This document shows, in pieces, positions 45,973 to 56,608 of a stretch of DNA of 64,000 nucleotides (the first letter of the stretch is position 1; the number at the start of each line of letters is the position of its first letter). Location of the stretch: positions 18,261,867-18,325,866 of the forward strand of contig OU342630.1 of assembly GCA_910589415.1 (NCBI GenBank), in the 5' to 3' direction. This stretch comes from Malachius bipustulatus. Its lineage: Eukaryota > Arthropoda > Insecta > Coleoptera > Melyridae. The position numbers and the translations under genes are program-made. A model generated the notes under the pieces. It was not told the DNA's origin. It saw only the letters and a program-made list of their open reading frames with translations, and did not search any database.

Positions 45973-46353
45973 CTCACCGGCTGCAATAGTGGCACAACTC
46001 AAAAATAGTAATATTGGAGATATTTGAGTTTAAAGATTTATAAATAAATAAATTTATATCAAATAATAAAACTCGTAATCTACAGGCACAAATCAAAAGT
46101 GTCACTATTGTACGTACATAAGAAGACATCCTCCTACAAAGTCAGTGACATACTGAAAATGTGCATTGGTCCGACTTAGAAGCACAAATTGTTATAATGC
46201 TTTAGTGACAAATTCGCCATACCGGGAAATCTATGATACCTAACTTTGTGCCAGTCTTGTTGCAAGGAAGAGTATTAAATTTAACATTTTTTGATGCAAC
46301 AGTTAGTGCGATTTTAAGGATTTTTGAGTTGTGCCACTATTGCAGCCGGTGAG
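45973..46353. mobile_element. 381-bp MITE with CTCACCGGCTGCAATAGTGG ends
   Basis: A near-perfect terminal inverted repeat of about 33 bp: CTCACCGGCTGCAATAGTGG at the left, CCACTATTGCAGCCGGTGAG at the right. No clear target duplication, so the superfamily is open. Non-coding. Confidence 0.75.
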
Positions 46354-47819
46354 CGAATATGATGTCTTTTGAACATTTTTCATAAAAATATCTGTAAAAC
46401 AGGCTAAGATCAGCTACTTTTTTTCGATGTTTAAGACTAAAAGAAAAAAGATCTAAATTTTAAGTTAATGCCGGATCCCAAATCAAGTAGATGACTCTTT
46501 TCAGGGTATGTTTAGGTGTTGAGCAAGAATAGGTAATAAACTGATAAAATAAAGTAAGTGTTATCAAAAAGACAAAACAAGAAAAAAAAAAGCAACCAGA
46601 AAAAAATCTTCGATGTTAAAAAAAAATCATGATTAGCAGTCATAATTAAATGACCATTTATCAAACTAAAACTCAAACCCAATTGTTAAACTATCTAGTT
46701 TATTAGTTTGAGAAATAAAATTAAATTAAATCAAAAAAACAAAAAAAAAATGAATACATAATTTTGAAAAGTACAAGTATCCGAATTTTCTTTTCCCAGC
46801 AGAAATAACCGAGCTCGTCAAGAAGGTTGTCAAGAAGAATTAAGTGCTCGCAAAATTCTTATGCTTAAGGAATAAATTGATGAAGAAAACATGTAAGAAA
46901 TAAGACCAGAAGATAGAACCAAATAACAAAATAAATGTTCTGACAATGAAAAAAATTGATCAATGAAAGAAATGAATCGTTGCTAGAAGACAAGAATAGG
47001 AATTTCGAACGAGTTGGAATGAGTATCTCGTGATTAATTGAAGATAGGGTATAACTCGCTTCATCCTGAATAAAGTCTATTACGCGAATTTCTTGAATGG
47101 TAGAAGCATTCGTTACTTTGTAACACTATTTTGGAACAATAATCTAGCATAACACGTCAGTGACATCCAGTATTTCGCATCCCTACCTTTAATCTTTACA
47201 GCTTCTTATTGTGGTAGTTAATGAAACGGTTTGGAAATAATACTGAGAACATGAATATACAAAGAATAAAAAAAAATATAAAAAGTGAAGAGGAGATGAA
47301 ATAACAAACGCAGGGAGTAAAATATTTTCAGACGCTAGTCTTGTCATTCCGGAGTTGGTTTGTGCCTCTGATTGAGCATGGGTTTCCATAATCTGCCAAT
47401 TCCGTCGATGTGAACAAACAGGCATTGTGTATGTATAGCCAAGATACGTGAACTTCATGAAATGTTCAATAACCGTAAAGACCATAACTCGGCACAAATG
47501 GGTTTGTTGTTCAACTTTTCTCTAAAATAAAAACATGACGGAATAGCTCAATTGTCTTTTTACTTATGCGCTTTAATGGAGTATTACTGGGACTCTCTGA
47601 GCCTTTGAGGAAATTTTTCTGTATAAATGCAATTTTTGTTTGTCTACCAATCCTATTTCATTGAAATTCGAAAATCTCTTAAGCTACCTACATACGTTGC
47701 GCCTGAGAAGTGAAATAATAATTTATTTTTGAAAATAGGTATGAGCCAAACGGTTATTTTTTTGTAATTCACATACAGAATCATAATAACTATAATTTAA
47801 AATTATTTTGGGTTAGACA
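46354..47819. other. Intergenic, nothing recognised
   Basis: A-rich sequence with a tract of purine-rich repeats at 46560-46760. A 102-codon minus frame at 47189-47497 has no recognisable domain and is not called. Confidence 0.4.
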
Positions 47820-47960
47820 GAGTGTCCTACTTATATGAGAGTGACATACTTAACAAAGTTATATTTTTATAAATGGAATTCTCATATATGTTGTTGCATT
47901 TCTGGATTGTTGAGAAGGAAAAATACGGCTTGCTTTTACAATTATTGGAGTTTAAATGGA
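47820..47960. mobile_element. Diverged fragment of the TGTAGGCCAAACG family
   Basis: AGAGTGTCCTACTTATATGA, GTGACATACTTAACAAAGTT and TTGTTGCATTTCTGGATTGT parallel the blocks at 52600-52680. Confidence 0.45.
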
Positions 47961-48351
47961 GAAGTTTAGGAATATGTATAGGTAATATAGAAATGCAAAG
48001 CGCAAGTTTTGAAGAAGTGTATGTACCGGGTGGCTGACCATACTTCTGCGCAAAGGACCTTGTCTAATAATATAATCAACATTATTAACAATACATCTAA
48101 ATACTTTGACAATAGGAAAACATGAATTTCGTTAACATGAAACTTATTTTGTATTATTAGGCAATACTTTATGTACAAAGGTATGGTAAGACACCCGGTA
48201 TATATCTAAAACGGTTTAAGTTTTAGTTCCCAATCCAAAGTTTGTCTTTTCTATTTCATGGAATAGAAACATTTTTGGAATATACTAATTTTTTTTTAGC
48301 GAGTAGCGGCAGCTCGGAATTATTATGTGTTCTACATGATAGGATAGTATA

Positions 48352-49660
48352 CAGGGTGATTCACCAGCGAACCAATATAGCTTAAGGGTAGGTGTAGTTT
48401 TTCAAGGCGATTCAGGATCTGGTTTTGAAATTGTTCTGAGGCCATTCGTTTCGATGTTACACGGTGATTCATGGATTTTGCCGAAATTTTTTATGAGCAG
48501 TATCTTTTGAACGAATTGATGGAATTTAATGAAATTTGACAGATATGCTCCACCAATGACACTTAACACCTCGCATCTTTAGCCGTTTCGAAAACTGCAG
48601 GGCCGTACTTAATTTTTCAGATCTCAATCGGTTTTGTCCTGCTATGCATTTTCGTCAGAGTTTAGTATCATTGTTTAAAACTAGATGAAAAATGCTACAA
48701 TTGCGGTAAAAATTACTTGGCACCATTAAACTGAATCGAGAAGAAAATAAAAACTTTTAGTTTTTTCAGGATTTCAATTCATGGTTGTTAATAGTTTCGG
48801 AAAAATCAAATGTGATTTTTCAAAACTTGCGTATTTTGTAGTTATTTCATGAGTATCGCTTGATCTACATTTACCCAAGATTAGGGACCGTTCTAGATTT
48901 TTTCGAGCTAAATATAAGTTTTAGTAAGAAAAGCAAATGAAAGAAGAAATGGTAATTTTTATGACAACCAAACACATAAGCGTATTACACAATTTAACAC
49001 ATTAACTCATAAACAAATAAGCGAAACAAAAAAAAAATATCAACACAAAATGTTTGGAAGAAAAACTACAATTCAGTACAGGTAATGTTCAAACAGGCCA
49101 CCATCAAACTCGACACATTTTCTTGACCTTTTCATGAAATCGTTGGTTGTCCTGCGCATTACTTCTTCTTATTTGATTAGATGACGTGATAATTATGCGC
49201 CTCAGTTCCTCAACTGTGTCCACTTCATCTTCATTCATGTACCCCCAAAAGAAATAACCTAGTGGCGGTTATCAAGCGACCTGGAGGGCCAAGCATACGG
49301 ACCTCCGCGACCTATCCATCGGTTGTGATACATTGTGTCAAGATAGTTTCGGACAGCTAAGGAAAAATGAGCCGGCGCCTCATCGTGTTGGAAGATCAAT
49401 CCTCTCTGGTTTGTGTTCCTTGTTTCCAACAGACTAGCCAGTCTTGTCAGTCTTTTTTCTAAAAAGTGGGGGCCAATGAGTCATGGTGCCCTTCCAGGCA
49501 GCATGACCTAACAAAAAAAGATTTTCCTTCTGCATTGATTTTCACGGTTTTGTAAAATAGATCATGCAGATAATATGCTTGATGGGATGCAGTATACTGA
49601 TGAGATGCAATATTCATTCTTCTGTATAAGATCTCACTAGTATACCTTAGCTCTAAAATT
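48352..49660 (-). mobile_element. Mariner-like element, one end only, with transposase remnant
   Basis: The left end CAGGGTGATTCACCAGCG follows TA at 48350-48351. The transposase lies on the minus strand further in. The matching right end was not found, so the 5' part is lost or the boundary has decayed; the right limit is approximate. Confidence 0.55.
49073..49560 (-). pseudogene. Broken Tc1/mariner-superfamily transposase (C-terminal half)
   Basis: Readable minus-strand pieces: QHDEAPAHFSLAVRNYL (second catalytic Asp retained, but the usual Gly after it is Glu), NRWIGRGGP, AWPSRS then a broken SPDLTPLD block, and the C-terminal CVEFDGGLFEHYLY with its stop at 49075-49073. Frameshifts lie between the blocks, and the N-terminal half is missing. 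Confidence 0.75.
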
Positions 49661-49679
49661 TAAAAGGATGAATCAATAG

Positions 49680-49780
49680 TTATTATTGTATCAAGGGAGT
49701 TATGAGGATTAGTCCCTCATCGGGATTGTTAAGCTGCCCGAGGCTATTAACATCCAATAACTTACGTGATACATAATTTA
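49680..49780. repeat. Imperfect fold-back repeat of about 100 bp
   Basis: TATTATTGTATCAAGGGAGT at the left roughly mirrors ACTTACGTGATACATAATTT at the right. The loop region holds CATCGGGATTG and CTGCCCGAGG. AGGGAGTTATG also recurs at 50000 and 50029. Mispairs make this an old copy. Confidence 0.45.
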
Positions 49781-50788
49781 TTTTATTTCATACAAAATGA
49801 AATATAAAAACCAAATCTGTTGGTTTTTAAAATCAAACGAATGTTTTTAATAATTGAGTAAGCATGATTATTGATTACTATGGATATATCAACTGAAAAG
49901 TTTATAGAAAATGACATATGAATTCCAAATATCCAACCAACAATGCAATAACAAAACCAACATCCAATGGTTACCAGAATTAAACAAATAGTAATAATAG
50001 AGGGAGTTATGGATTCATAACAGTCCCAAGGGAGTTATGAATATGTTTATAGTTACGGTAACCAAGCGTTTATCTAGTTAAGTATAATGTTTTAGTATGA
50101 AATAAAAGAAATAATCGAATCTCAGGTTTTCACCATTGGAATCCCTATTATGATGCCGTGGTGAAAATCATCAGCTGAACCATACATATTTTCAAATGTA
50201 CTTTTTTAAGATACCTATCTACTTCAATTTGTAATACATTAGTAATACCGCTGATGCAAGAAGGGGTGTTTAAGAAAGATGTAAAAAATTAGGCGGTATA
50301 TTAAAATCGTTACCACCTACACTTGAAATGAACTATTGACGTTGGACGTCAATTGAAACGAATTATTTTACCCTTGGAGGGGAAAAATAACCGTTGAGAG
50401 CATGAGACAAGAGAAACAAGGGTCGTAGGTTGAGTCGCTAATCCAAGAGGGTCAACAATAACAAGCGGGTCAGCAGAACAACAGGTACTCTTTATTAAAA
50501 AAAAATCACAGTTATTATTATCACAATGGAACTCTTGAGCGTGGTTAACAATTGATAGTAAAACAAGAGCGTGGAGTTCAGCAGAATGAAATGGTGGTGT
50601 ATTAAAGGGCCAGCTAAGGACACTTAACTTCGGTTATTCTCTTCCGCTGGAAGATGGAGGGTTTTAGCCGGGGGTACTGGAACTTCACAGGTTCGGCTGC
50701 TAGCTACTGGTATATGTTCGTGCTATGATGGTGAAAGCGGCAGCTCCGGTAGTCCAGGTGTGTTCCAAATGAAAAAAAATAATGTACT
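49781..50788. other. Intergenic, possible eroded LTR or transposon sequence
   Basis: The stretch 50380-50760 is GC-richer and carries an AATAAAGAGTACC on the minus strand that could be a polyadenylation signal, but no paired LTR, ends or ORF could be found. Confidence 0.35.
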
Positions 50789-50910
50789 CCAGTCTTGGCT
50801 GGTCGGAAAAATCTGGCTGGTCGAAAATAAGCTTGGCTGGTCGGAAAACAATGACTGCCGGAAAAAGCAAACACTGGTCGAAAAAAATCTTGGCTGGTCG
50901 GAAAAAGCTG
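50789..50910. repeat. Minisatellite with unit about CTTGGCTGGTCGGAAAAA
   Basis: Five to six imperfect copies (GGCTGGTCGGAAAA, GGCTGGTCGAAAA, CACTGGTCGAAAA) of a 16-25-bp unit. In one frame it would read WSEN/LGWSEN repeats, but there is no gene context. Confidence 0.7.
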
Positions 50911-51247
50911 GAAGTTCAGTGCAAATCAGACACACTCTAGATTGTATTAACGGTCCGATCGAGTCTGGCCTACCAAGGGTACATAAAATTACGTCCCATC
51001 CTCAAGAGAATTAAGATCAAAATGTGATCAACAAATTTTACATGCGGACAGCCATGAGCGAAACTCGATCGGATTAATTGCTGTAATTAAAATAGCATAT
51101 TGTATTAAAAGGAAATATGATCTGCACAATTCAAGCATAAATAAAGGAACCATTTTAGGTCACTCACCAAGCCAAAAACGTGGATGATGTTCGTGATAAT
51201 TTAACGGAAAATTCAAAACGCCATTACAGATTAATTATTTGCGACAG

Positions 51248-51488
51248 GTGTTTTCGTGAAGGCGATGTTCCTTCCGCAATTTCCCAGAACAGAAAAGATT
51301 CGACAATTAAAAGTCGGATCTCAGGTATCGGCGTACAAGATCGAAATTCGACAATCGAGGTCGACGAAACTCGAGGGCTCCAGCCAGGCGCGTTTGCACC
51401 GCCGTCGACTGACCGAACTAAAGGCCACCATCACTCACTTATGCGACGCGCGCAACGCGGTTGTCTACGGTCGCTGGCATTTAGCCAG
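51248..51488 (+). CDS. Possible exon of an unidentified host gene
   Basis: One frame stays open through a GC-richer block encoding pieces such as KIEIRQSRSTKLEG, RLTELKATITHLCDARNAVV and YGRWHLA, directly followed by a consensus splice donor GTAAGT at 51489. A possible acceptor AG lies at 51246-51247, with a weak pyrimidine tract; an upstream stop in this frame (51232-51234) demands an acceptor after it. Codon use is unlike the surrounding AT-rich noise. I do not recognise the protein. A different frame across the same region is also open, so the assignment is tentative. Confidence 0.4.
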
Positions 51489-51874
51489 TAAGTACAAAAT
51501 GTACATTACACACTAAAGCGATTTTTCTGAAGAATTTATACTAGCATAATATTTATATCTGTAATAAATAATTACCACAGAATAGGTACAATCAGAATAT
51601 AAAATTCAATAAAAATACCGAGTTCGCGCATCTACTCGGCGCATAGAGATCCGCCATGATTTGAGATGAGCTTTCATTAGTTTTGAATGCGGGCCCACAG
51701 AACAGAATTGTACTTATTCTGTGGCGGGCATGCGTTTCTACTCTGAAGCAATGGCCGCTAGAGGTGTGGCTTGTCTCTACAAGATCAAAGGCGCCGCCGG
51801 CGAGTTTAGCTTCTGATTGTATCTATTGTGTGTAATTAAAATACAACGAAGTGAAGACTTATTCGAGCCAATAC

Positions 51875-52120
51875 CGTCACTTACACAGATGTCACTACTT
51901 GATACAAGTCCCGGAGTTCCATGTGAATTATCCATATATAGTATCAACTGATCTTTAGCTAGAAGTAGACAATCACGATTGTTGACATGCCGATGAGCTC
52001 TAAGAAGAGCGAAATGGCCATCCATGTCTTCAGCATTGTTTTTTTCTGCTTTTGACTTGAGATCAGTATTATCAATGAGCCCTAGAACCCAAACATACGT
52101 CTTCTTTTTACTTAATGTAA
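51875..52120 (-). CDS. Possible minus-strand exon, unidentified
   Basis: The minus frame reads VLGLIDNTDLKSKAEKNN, MDGHFALLRAHRHVNN and LLLAKDQLILYMDNSHG, balanced in composition, and ends at a GTAAGT donor (minus strand, about 51878-51883). The upstream boundary is unclear (AAAAAG before AAGACG is a poor acceptor). There is no recognisable domain. It could equally be a transposon-derived exon. Confidence 0.3.
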
Positions 52121-52179
52121 TAAATAATATACAGTAATATACTATTATTGACATGAATTTTAAACTTTCTCATGTACTT

Positions 52180-53642
52180 ATAGTAGCGTGTGTGAGTCGG
52201 AAAAAAACCCGAAAATTGTAAATATTTTGAGCCGGAACAAGATTACTTCCCCCCTCCGTTTTAGATGATGCTGAACACGATGACGTTGTCAGAATTTCTC
52301 TTTGGGGTTGCGCAACCCCTCAAAACGGCCCAAAACCACCCCCTAGAGAGATAAACCGCGCTTCAATCCATTTCCCTGCAAAAAAACCTTCCCCCCGTTT
52401 TCGAGGATGCTGAGCACAATGGAGGTGCTGGACATCGCGTGCGACTCCGACCAACCCCTCCACCGGCCAATACTCACCCCCGAAATGGGTGATTTTTTTT
52501 TTGTATATGTAGGCCAAACGATGGACTTTTTCGAAAAACTTTTTGAAAATTCAAGTACAGAATCACAATGGCCATAATTTAAAATTATCTTGGAGTATAA
52601 AGAGTGTCCCATATGACAGTGACATATCAAAGTTATGTTTTTTTAAATGGAATGCTCCTATGTTATTGCATTTTTAGATTGTCTGAGAAGAGGAAATTAA
52701 ATTGGCTTTTACAGTTGGTGTTTAAATTCAGAAGTTTTTGAGTTATAAACAAGTGAAAATCGTCATTTTTCGAGTTCAAGGCCCTGTACAACGAAATCGG
52801 TTCAATATAGAGAAAAACGGCTTACATGTCCCTATTTTAACTTTTTATGTACTATCCTATGGTATAGTTTGTACTTTCTTTGATTTTTTTATTTGGCGAA
52901 GCGTGGAGAAATCTCATATTTTTTCAAATTTTTTATCACCCTGTATAAACATTTCATCCACATCATAGGATAGTACATGAAAAGTTAAAATAGGGACATG
53001 TAAGCCATTTTTCTCTATCTTAAGCCGTTTTCCTTGTACAGGGCCTTGAACTTGAAAAATGACGATTTTCACTTGTTTATAACTCAAAAACTTCTGAATT
53101 TAAACACCAACTGTAAAAGCCAATCTCATTTCCTCTTCTCAGACAATCTAAAAATGCAATAACATAGGAGCATTCCATTTAAAAAAACATAACTTTGATA
53201 TGTCACTGTCATATGGGACACTCTTTATACTCCAAGATAATTTTAAATTATGGTCATTGTGATTCTGTACTTGAATTTTCAAAAAGTTTTTCGAAAAAGT
53301 CCATCGTTTGGCCTACATATACAAAAAAAAAAATCACCCATTTCGGGGGTGAGTATTGGCCGGTGGAGGGGTTGGTCGGGGTCGCACGCGATGTCCAGCA
53401 CCTCCATTGTGCTCAGCATCCTCGAAAACGGGGGAAAGGTTTTTTTTTTTTGCAGGGAAATGGATTGAAGCGCGGTTTATCTCTCTAGGGGGTGGTTTTT
53501 GGCCGTTTTGAGGGGTTGCGCAACCCCAAAGAGAAATTCTGACAACGGCATCGTGTTCAGCATCCTCGAAAAGGGGGGGAGGAAGTAATCTTGTTCCGGC
53601 TCAAAATATTTACATGTTCGTCCGACTCACACACGCCACTAT
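52180..53642. mobile_element. 1.46-kb near-perfect palindrome: GC-rich MITE with a second palindromic element at its centre
   Basis: ATAGTAGCGTGTGTGAGTCG at the left is mirrored at 53623-53642. The outer arms of about 325 bp (52180-52506 and 53322-53642) are GC-rich, contain the perfect palindrome GGGGTTGCGCAACCCC, and carry a twice-repeated block like TTTTCGAGGATGCTGAGCAC. The inner 52507-53321 is a copy of the family at 21886-22395. The centre, about 52865-52960, is unpaired and contains ATCACCCTGTATAAA. Open frames of 76-97 codons on both strands are mirror images and not genes. Confidence 0.85.
52507..53321. mobile_element. Inner palindromic element of the TGTAGGCCAAACGATGG family
   Basis: ATGTAGGCCAAACGATGGAC at the left and its complement at 53300-53321, flanked by TATA on both sides, sit at the symmetric centre of the GC-rich arms. 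Blocks such as AGAGTGTCCCATATGACAGT, CTCCTATGTTATTGCATTTT and GGCTTACATGTCCCTATTTT are shared with 21886-22395 and the older copies. Confidence 0.8.
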
Positions 53643-53714
53643 TATTAGTGGGTGCAAGTTGTTATAGATATCTGTGAAATATCTATGATTTTAAAAATAT
53701 AAGTTCTTTGTCAT

Positions 53715-53850
53715 AATAGTATATTATTTTATACGGAGGGAAAGTGACACTTTTCATGGCGCGCTCGTGTTTATCAGCCGAACGAAGTGAGGCTGATAAT
53801 AGAGAGCAAGCCATGAAAAGTCACTTTTCCTCCAAATAAAATATACTATT
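53715..53850. repeat. 136-bp hairpin element
   Basis: AATAGTATATTATTTTATAC at the left is mirrored at 53831-53850. The arms continue through GGAGGGAAAGTGAC and CTTTTCATGGC, with a loop around TTATCAGCCGAACGAAGTGA. It resembles in build, not in sequence, the hairpins at 32438 and 43062. Confidence 0.7.
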
Positions 53851-54509
53851 TTTTCTTCAAACGTGGGCAAATTTAAGCAAGAACATCATTTTTAATTGAA
53901 GGAAAGCGAATTTTCAAAAGGTTTGGAATGGTATAAGTAGGTGAGTATGGAGTATGGGCTGCTTCTATAGAAACGCGGCGCTGTCAAATTGACACTGTCA
54001 TCAACGTCAGTGAAGTGACATCGAGAAATTATTATTGAAATTATTAAAGAAAAATAATAAAATAATAATTATGTAACTAAACTACTAATCATCGCAAAAT
54101 CGAAATTAAAAACGTTATAAAAGTTTGTAAGTAAGTTATAAAATTAATGATAACATCTACCTACCTCTTGCTAGACCCTGCTTGGTCAATTTTTTCATTT
54201 TCTGTTAATGATGATGCCAGTCAGTCAGAAGTTGAATGTTAAATATGTAGGTCATTGTATAGGTAGGTACCTTTAACTGTGCACTAATACCTACCTAATA
54301 ATAAAAATATAAGATGTTGGATTCCTTTATGTACCTAGGTATATGGTTATAATTATTATCCTTGTGTTCAATATTCAAATTTCAATACGGAATAATAATT
54401 ATTTTTGTTTACCTCGCAATAACCCAACTTTTTTTCTGACGTTTGAGCCGACTGAGCCGACTGAGCCGAGCACGAGCTCGACTCGACTGAAGCCGACTGT
54501 CGACCGTCC

Positions 54510-54863
54510 GGCTTCGGGTATAATTATGACGTTTCACAGAATTACTTCGTTTCGGTGTAGATTTTCCAAAGATTATGTTTGATTAATACCAAATTCCTTT
54601 TAACCTTATTAGATAATAATAAACTAGAGAGTTTTCATATCTTAGGTTGAATTTTATTGATGAATATACGGGCCTACATTAATAAAATTTCAATAGTTGA
54701 TTCTTAATACAGGTAGCTATTTGTTTGTATGTTGATGTTGCTATGGCACCACTTTAGCTCCGGCGGAGGTAAAGTGTTGCTTGGCAACACTTTAGCTCCG
54801 GCGGAGGAAAAGTGAAACTTTGAGACCGGCTACTGAGTCGAGTAATGTCTGATTTACTGACGT
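54510..54863 (-). repeat. Dispersed repeat with CCTCCGCCGGAGG core, copy B
   Basis: Inverted relative to copy A at 20541-20898. Shared blocks include GGCTTCGGGT.TAATTATGACG, TTTCACAGAATTACTTCG and GTCTGATTTACTGACGT. Two GC-rich units (CTCCGGCGGAGG) remain here instead of three. A separate GC-rich stretch just left (54450-54509, GAGCCGACTGAGCCGACTGA) is not shared. Confidence 0.6.
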
Positions 54864-56003
54864 TTGAAGAAAAAAGTAATTTATGAGAGATGGACAGAAA
54901 GTTTTCACGTTATTGTATATATAGTAACATCACAACGACAAACTTTAACCGAAAAAGTTTTAATGATGTCGATACCTAAATTAGGAAACTTGGAAAAGAC
55001 GATTCGATTATCTTTTTAAATTTCCAACGCCTTCGATTATGATTCTTTTACAATCGTTTGGTCGCTATCGAATTCATTAATAGCTATACTCCCTTGGGTC
55101 ACGTTAATTCATAATGATAAGACGCCTGGAATATAAAATTGTACAAGGTGTCATCTAACTTGTCCCTCTACTTTACCTGAACGTGGTACGAAAAGATATT
55201 TCGAATAAATGTTGTTTTGGATAATGAGATCTTTTTTATATACGTACTAATTTTAAAATTATCGACTACTTATTATATACCTACAGTTTTTTTTTTTAAT
55301 ACAAATAAAACCATACACAGGGTGAATAAAAAAATATAAAAAAGGGACATGTAAGCCGTTTTCGTTGTACTACGAAAATTGCTATTTTCACTTTTTTATA
55401 ACTCACAATCTTCTCATTTTAAATTCTGTAAGAAAACACTGTACAACTTTAATAATTAATCTTGTTTTTTCTTCTCAGACGATCTAAAATTGCAAGAACA
55501 TTCTCATTTACCGAGAATTTACCGCATTTGATTTAAGAAAACAATAATTTGATATGCCATTTTCATGGCACGACCTGTACAGTAGTCATAAGTTACCTCG
55601 ACTTCGTCTCGTACCACGATATTTTCACACTCGTGAGAAATATGCTACTTTGTGCACTTGTTTCACAATATAATATTGTTAAATTGTTTCTTCACAAGTA
55701 CTGATGCTTAAAAGTGACAGAAACGCAAGTTTTAATGGAGACTGTCACTTTGACAATATAAATTACCAATCGGCGACTTAGAATTCATAAACTAAATTTT
55801 TTTTGCCTCTTTATAAAATATCTTGTATAACATGCGTTGGAAAAGGAGTGTTTCAAGCACTAGACGATTGTCAAACTTGGCCTTTGGCATTGTTTGATAA
55901 ATTTGCTTCGCGTCCTTAAAACACTCGTGTTTTGCAACTTGTGTCACAATTACTCGTAGTTATAATTATAAATAATCAAGGTTCTTAAAACAAGGAGATA
56001 AGT
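54864..56003. other. Intergenic with an eroded repeat fragment
   Basis: 55317-55580 (CAGGGTGAATAAAAAAATAT, GGGACATGTAAGCCGTTTTC, CTTCTCAGACGATCTAAAAT) is a diverged inverted fragment of the family at 52507-53321. Otherwise nothing recognised. Confidence 0.5.
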
Positions 56004-56608
56004 GGCATAAGCATAGAGATAGAATAGAGAGGAGACGACATGACGTGACACAAATGGGATCAGGTCCGCCATATTGATACCACTTTTATGTCAAACTTAT
56101 GTTATGACATAAGTGAACGCTTTTTATTGAATTTCATTTGATTTAAGGACTGTCTTTAAGATTTTTGGTGTTAAATTGAAAAGCCAAAGATGGTTTCTTG
56201 TGCAGTTCGTACCTGCTGTAGTAGAGACTGCGTTGATAAAAGAAAATCCTCCAAAATAACATTCCAAAGGTAAGTGTCAACAATATACAGGACCGTGCCT
56301 ATTTGCATAGTACACTAAAAATCTAAAATTGAAAATGACCATTTATGATTATTTGCCGGATATTTTACATTCTTATATTGACTTGAAAAACACAAAAGTC
56401 TGCAATATCTATCTGAAGACGTGTTAAAAATATGTATGAAATGTGAGAAACATTTTTATTTATGAAAATTTTACAAATTAAAATTAAGTCTGACCCTGTC
56501 AAGACGCCATATTGTTACTCCTATAAGCTCCACCCAGTGATGCCGTTTTTTAATGTACTATTAGGTGATCATAGCGGCTCCTCTCTATTCTATCTCTATG
56601 GGCATAAG
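56004..56608 (+). mobile_element. P-element-like non-autonomous transposon with 8-bp duplication
   Basis: GGCATAAG at 56004-56011 and 56601-56608 is an exact 8-bp target duplication. Inside it a perfect 23-bp terminal inverted repeat starts CATAGAGATAGAATAGAG at 56012 and is mirrored to 56600, so the element is 589 bp. An 8-bp duplication, ends starting CAT.., and a THAP-type first exon together point to the P superfamily. The transposase body is absent. Confidence 0.8.
56190..56465 (+). pseudogene. THAP-type zinc-finger remnant (two exons) of a P-like transposase
   Basis: Exon 1 runs from ATG at 56190 to 56269 (MVSCAVRTCCSRDCVDKRKS in front) and is followed by a consensus donor GTAAGTG. An AG at 56397-56398 permits in-frame splicing to 56399-56465, which ends KCEKHFYL and a stop. 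The pattern C-X4-C in exon 1 and C-X2-H in exon 2 matches the C2CH order of THAP domains; the spacing between the pairs is slightly short and the later AVPTIF-type motif is cut off by the stop. DNA binding is unproven. Confidence 0.6.

Noticed and set aside
52320..53488. ORFs of 65-97 codons on both strands
   Set aside because: They are mirror-image readings of the palindrome arms of a non-coding element.
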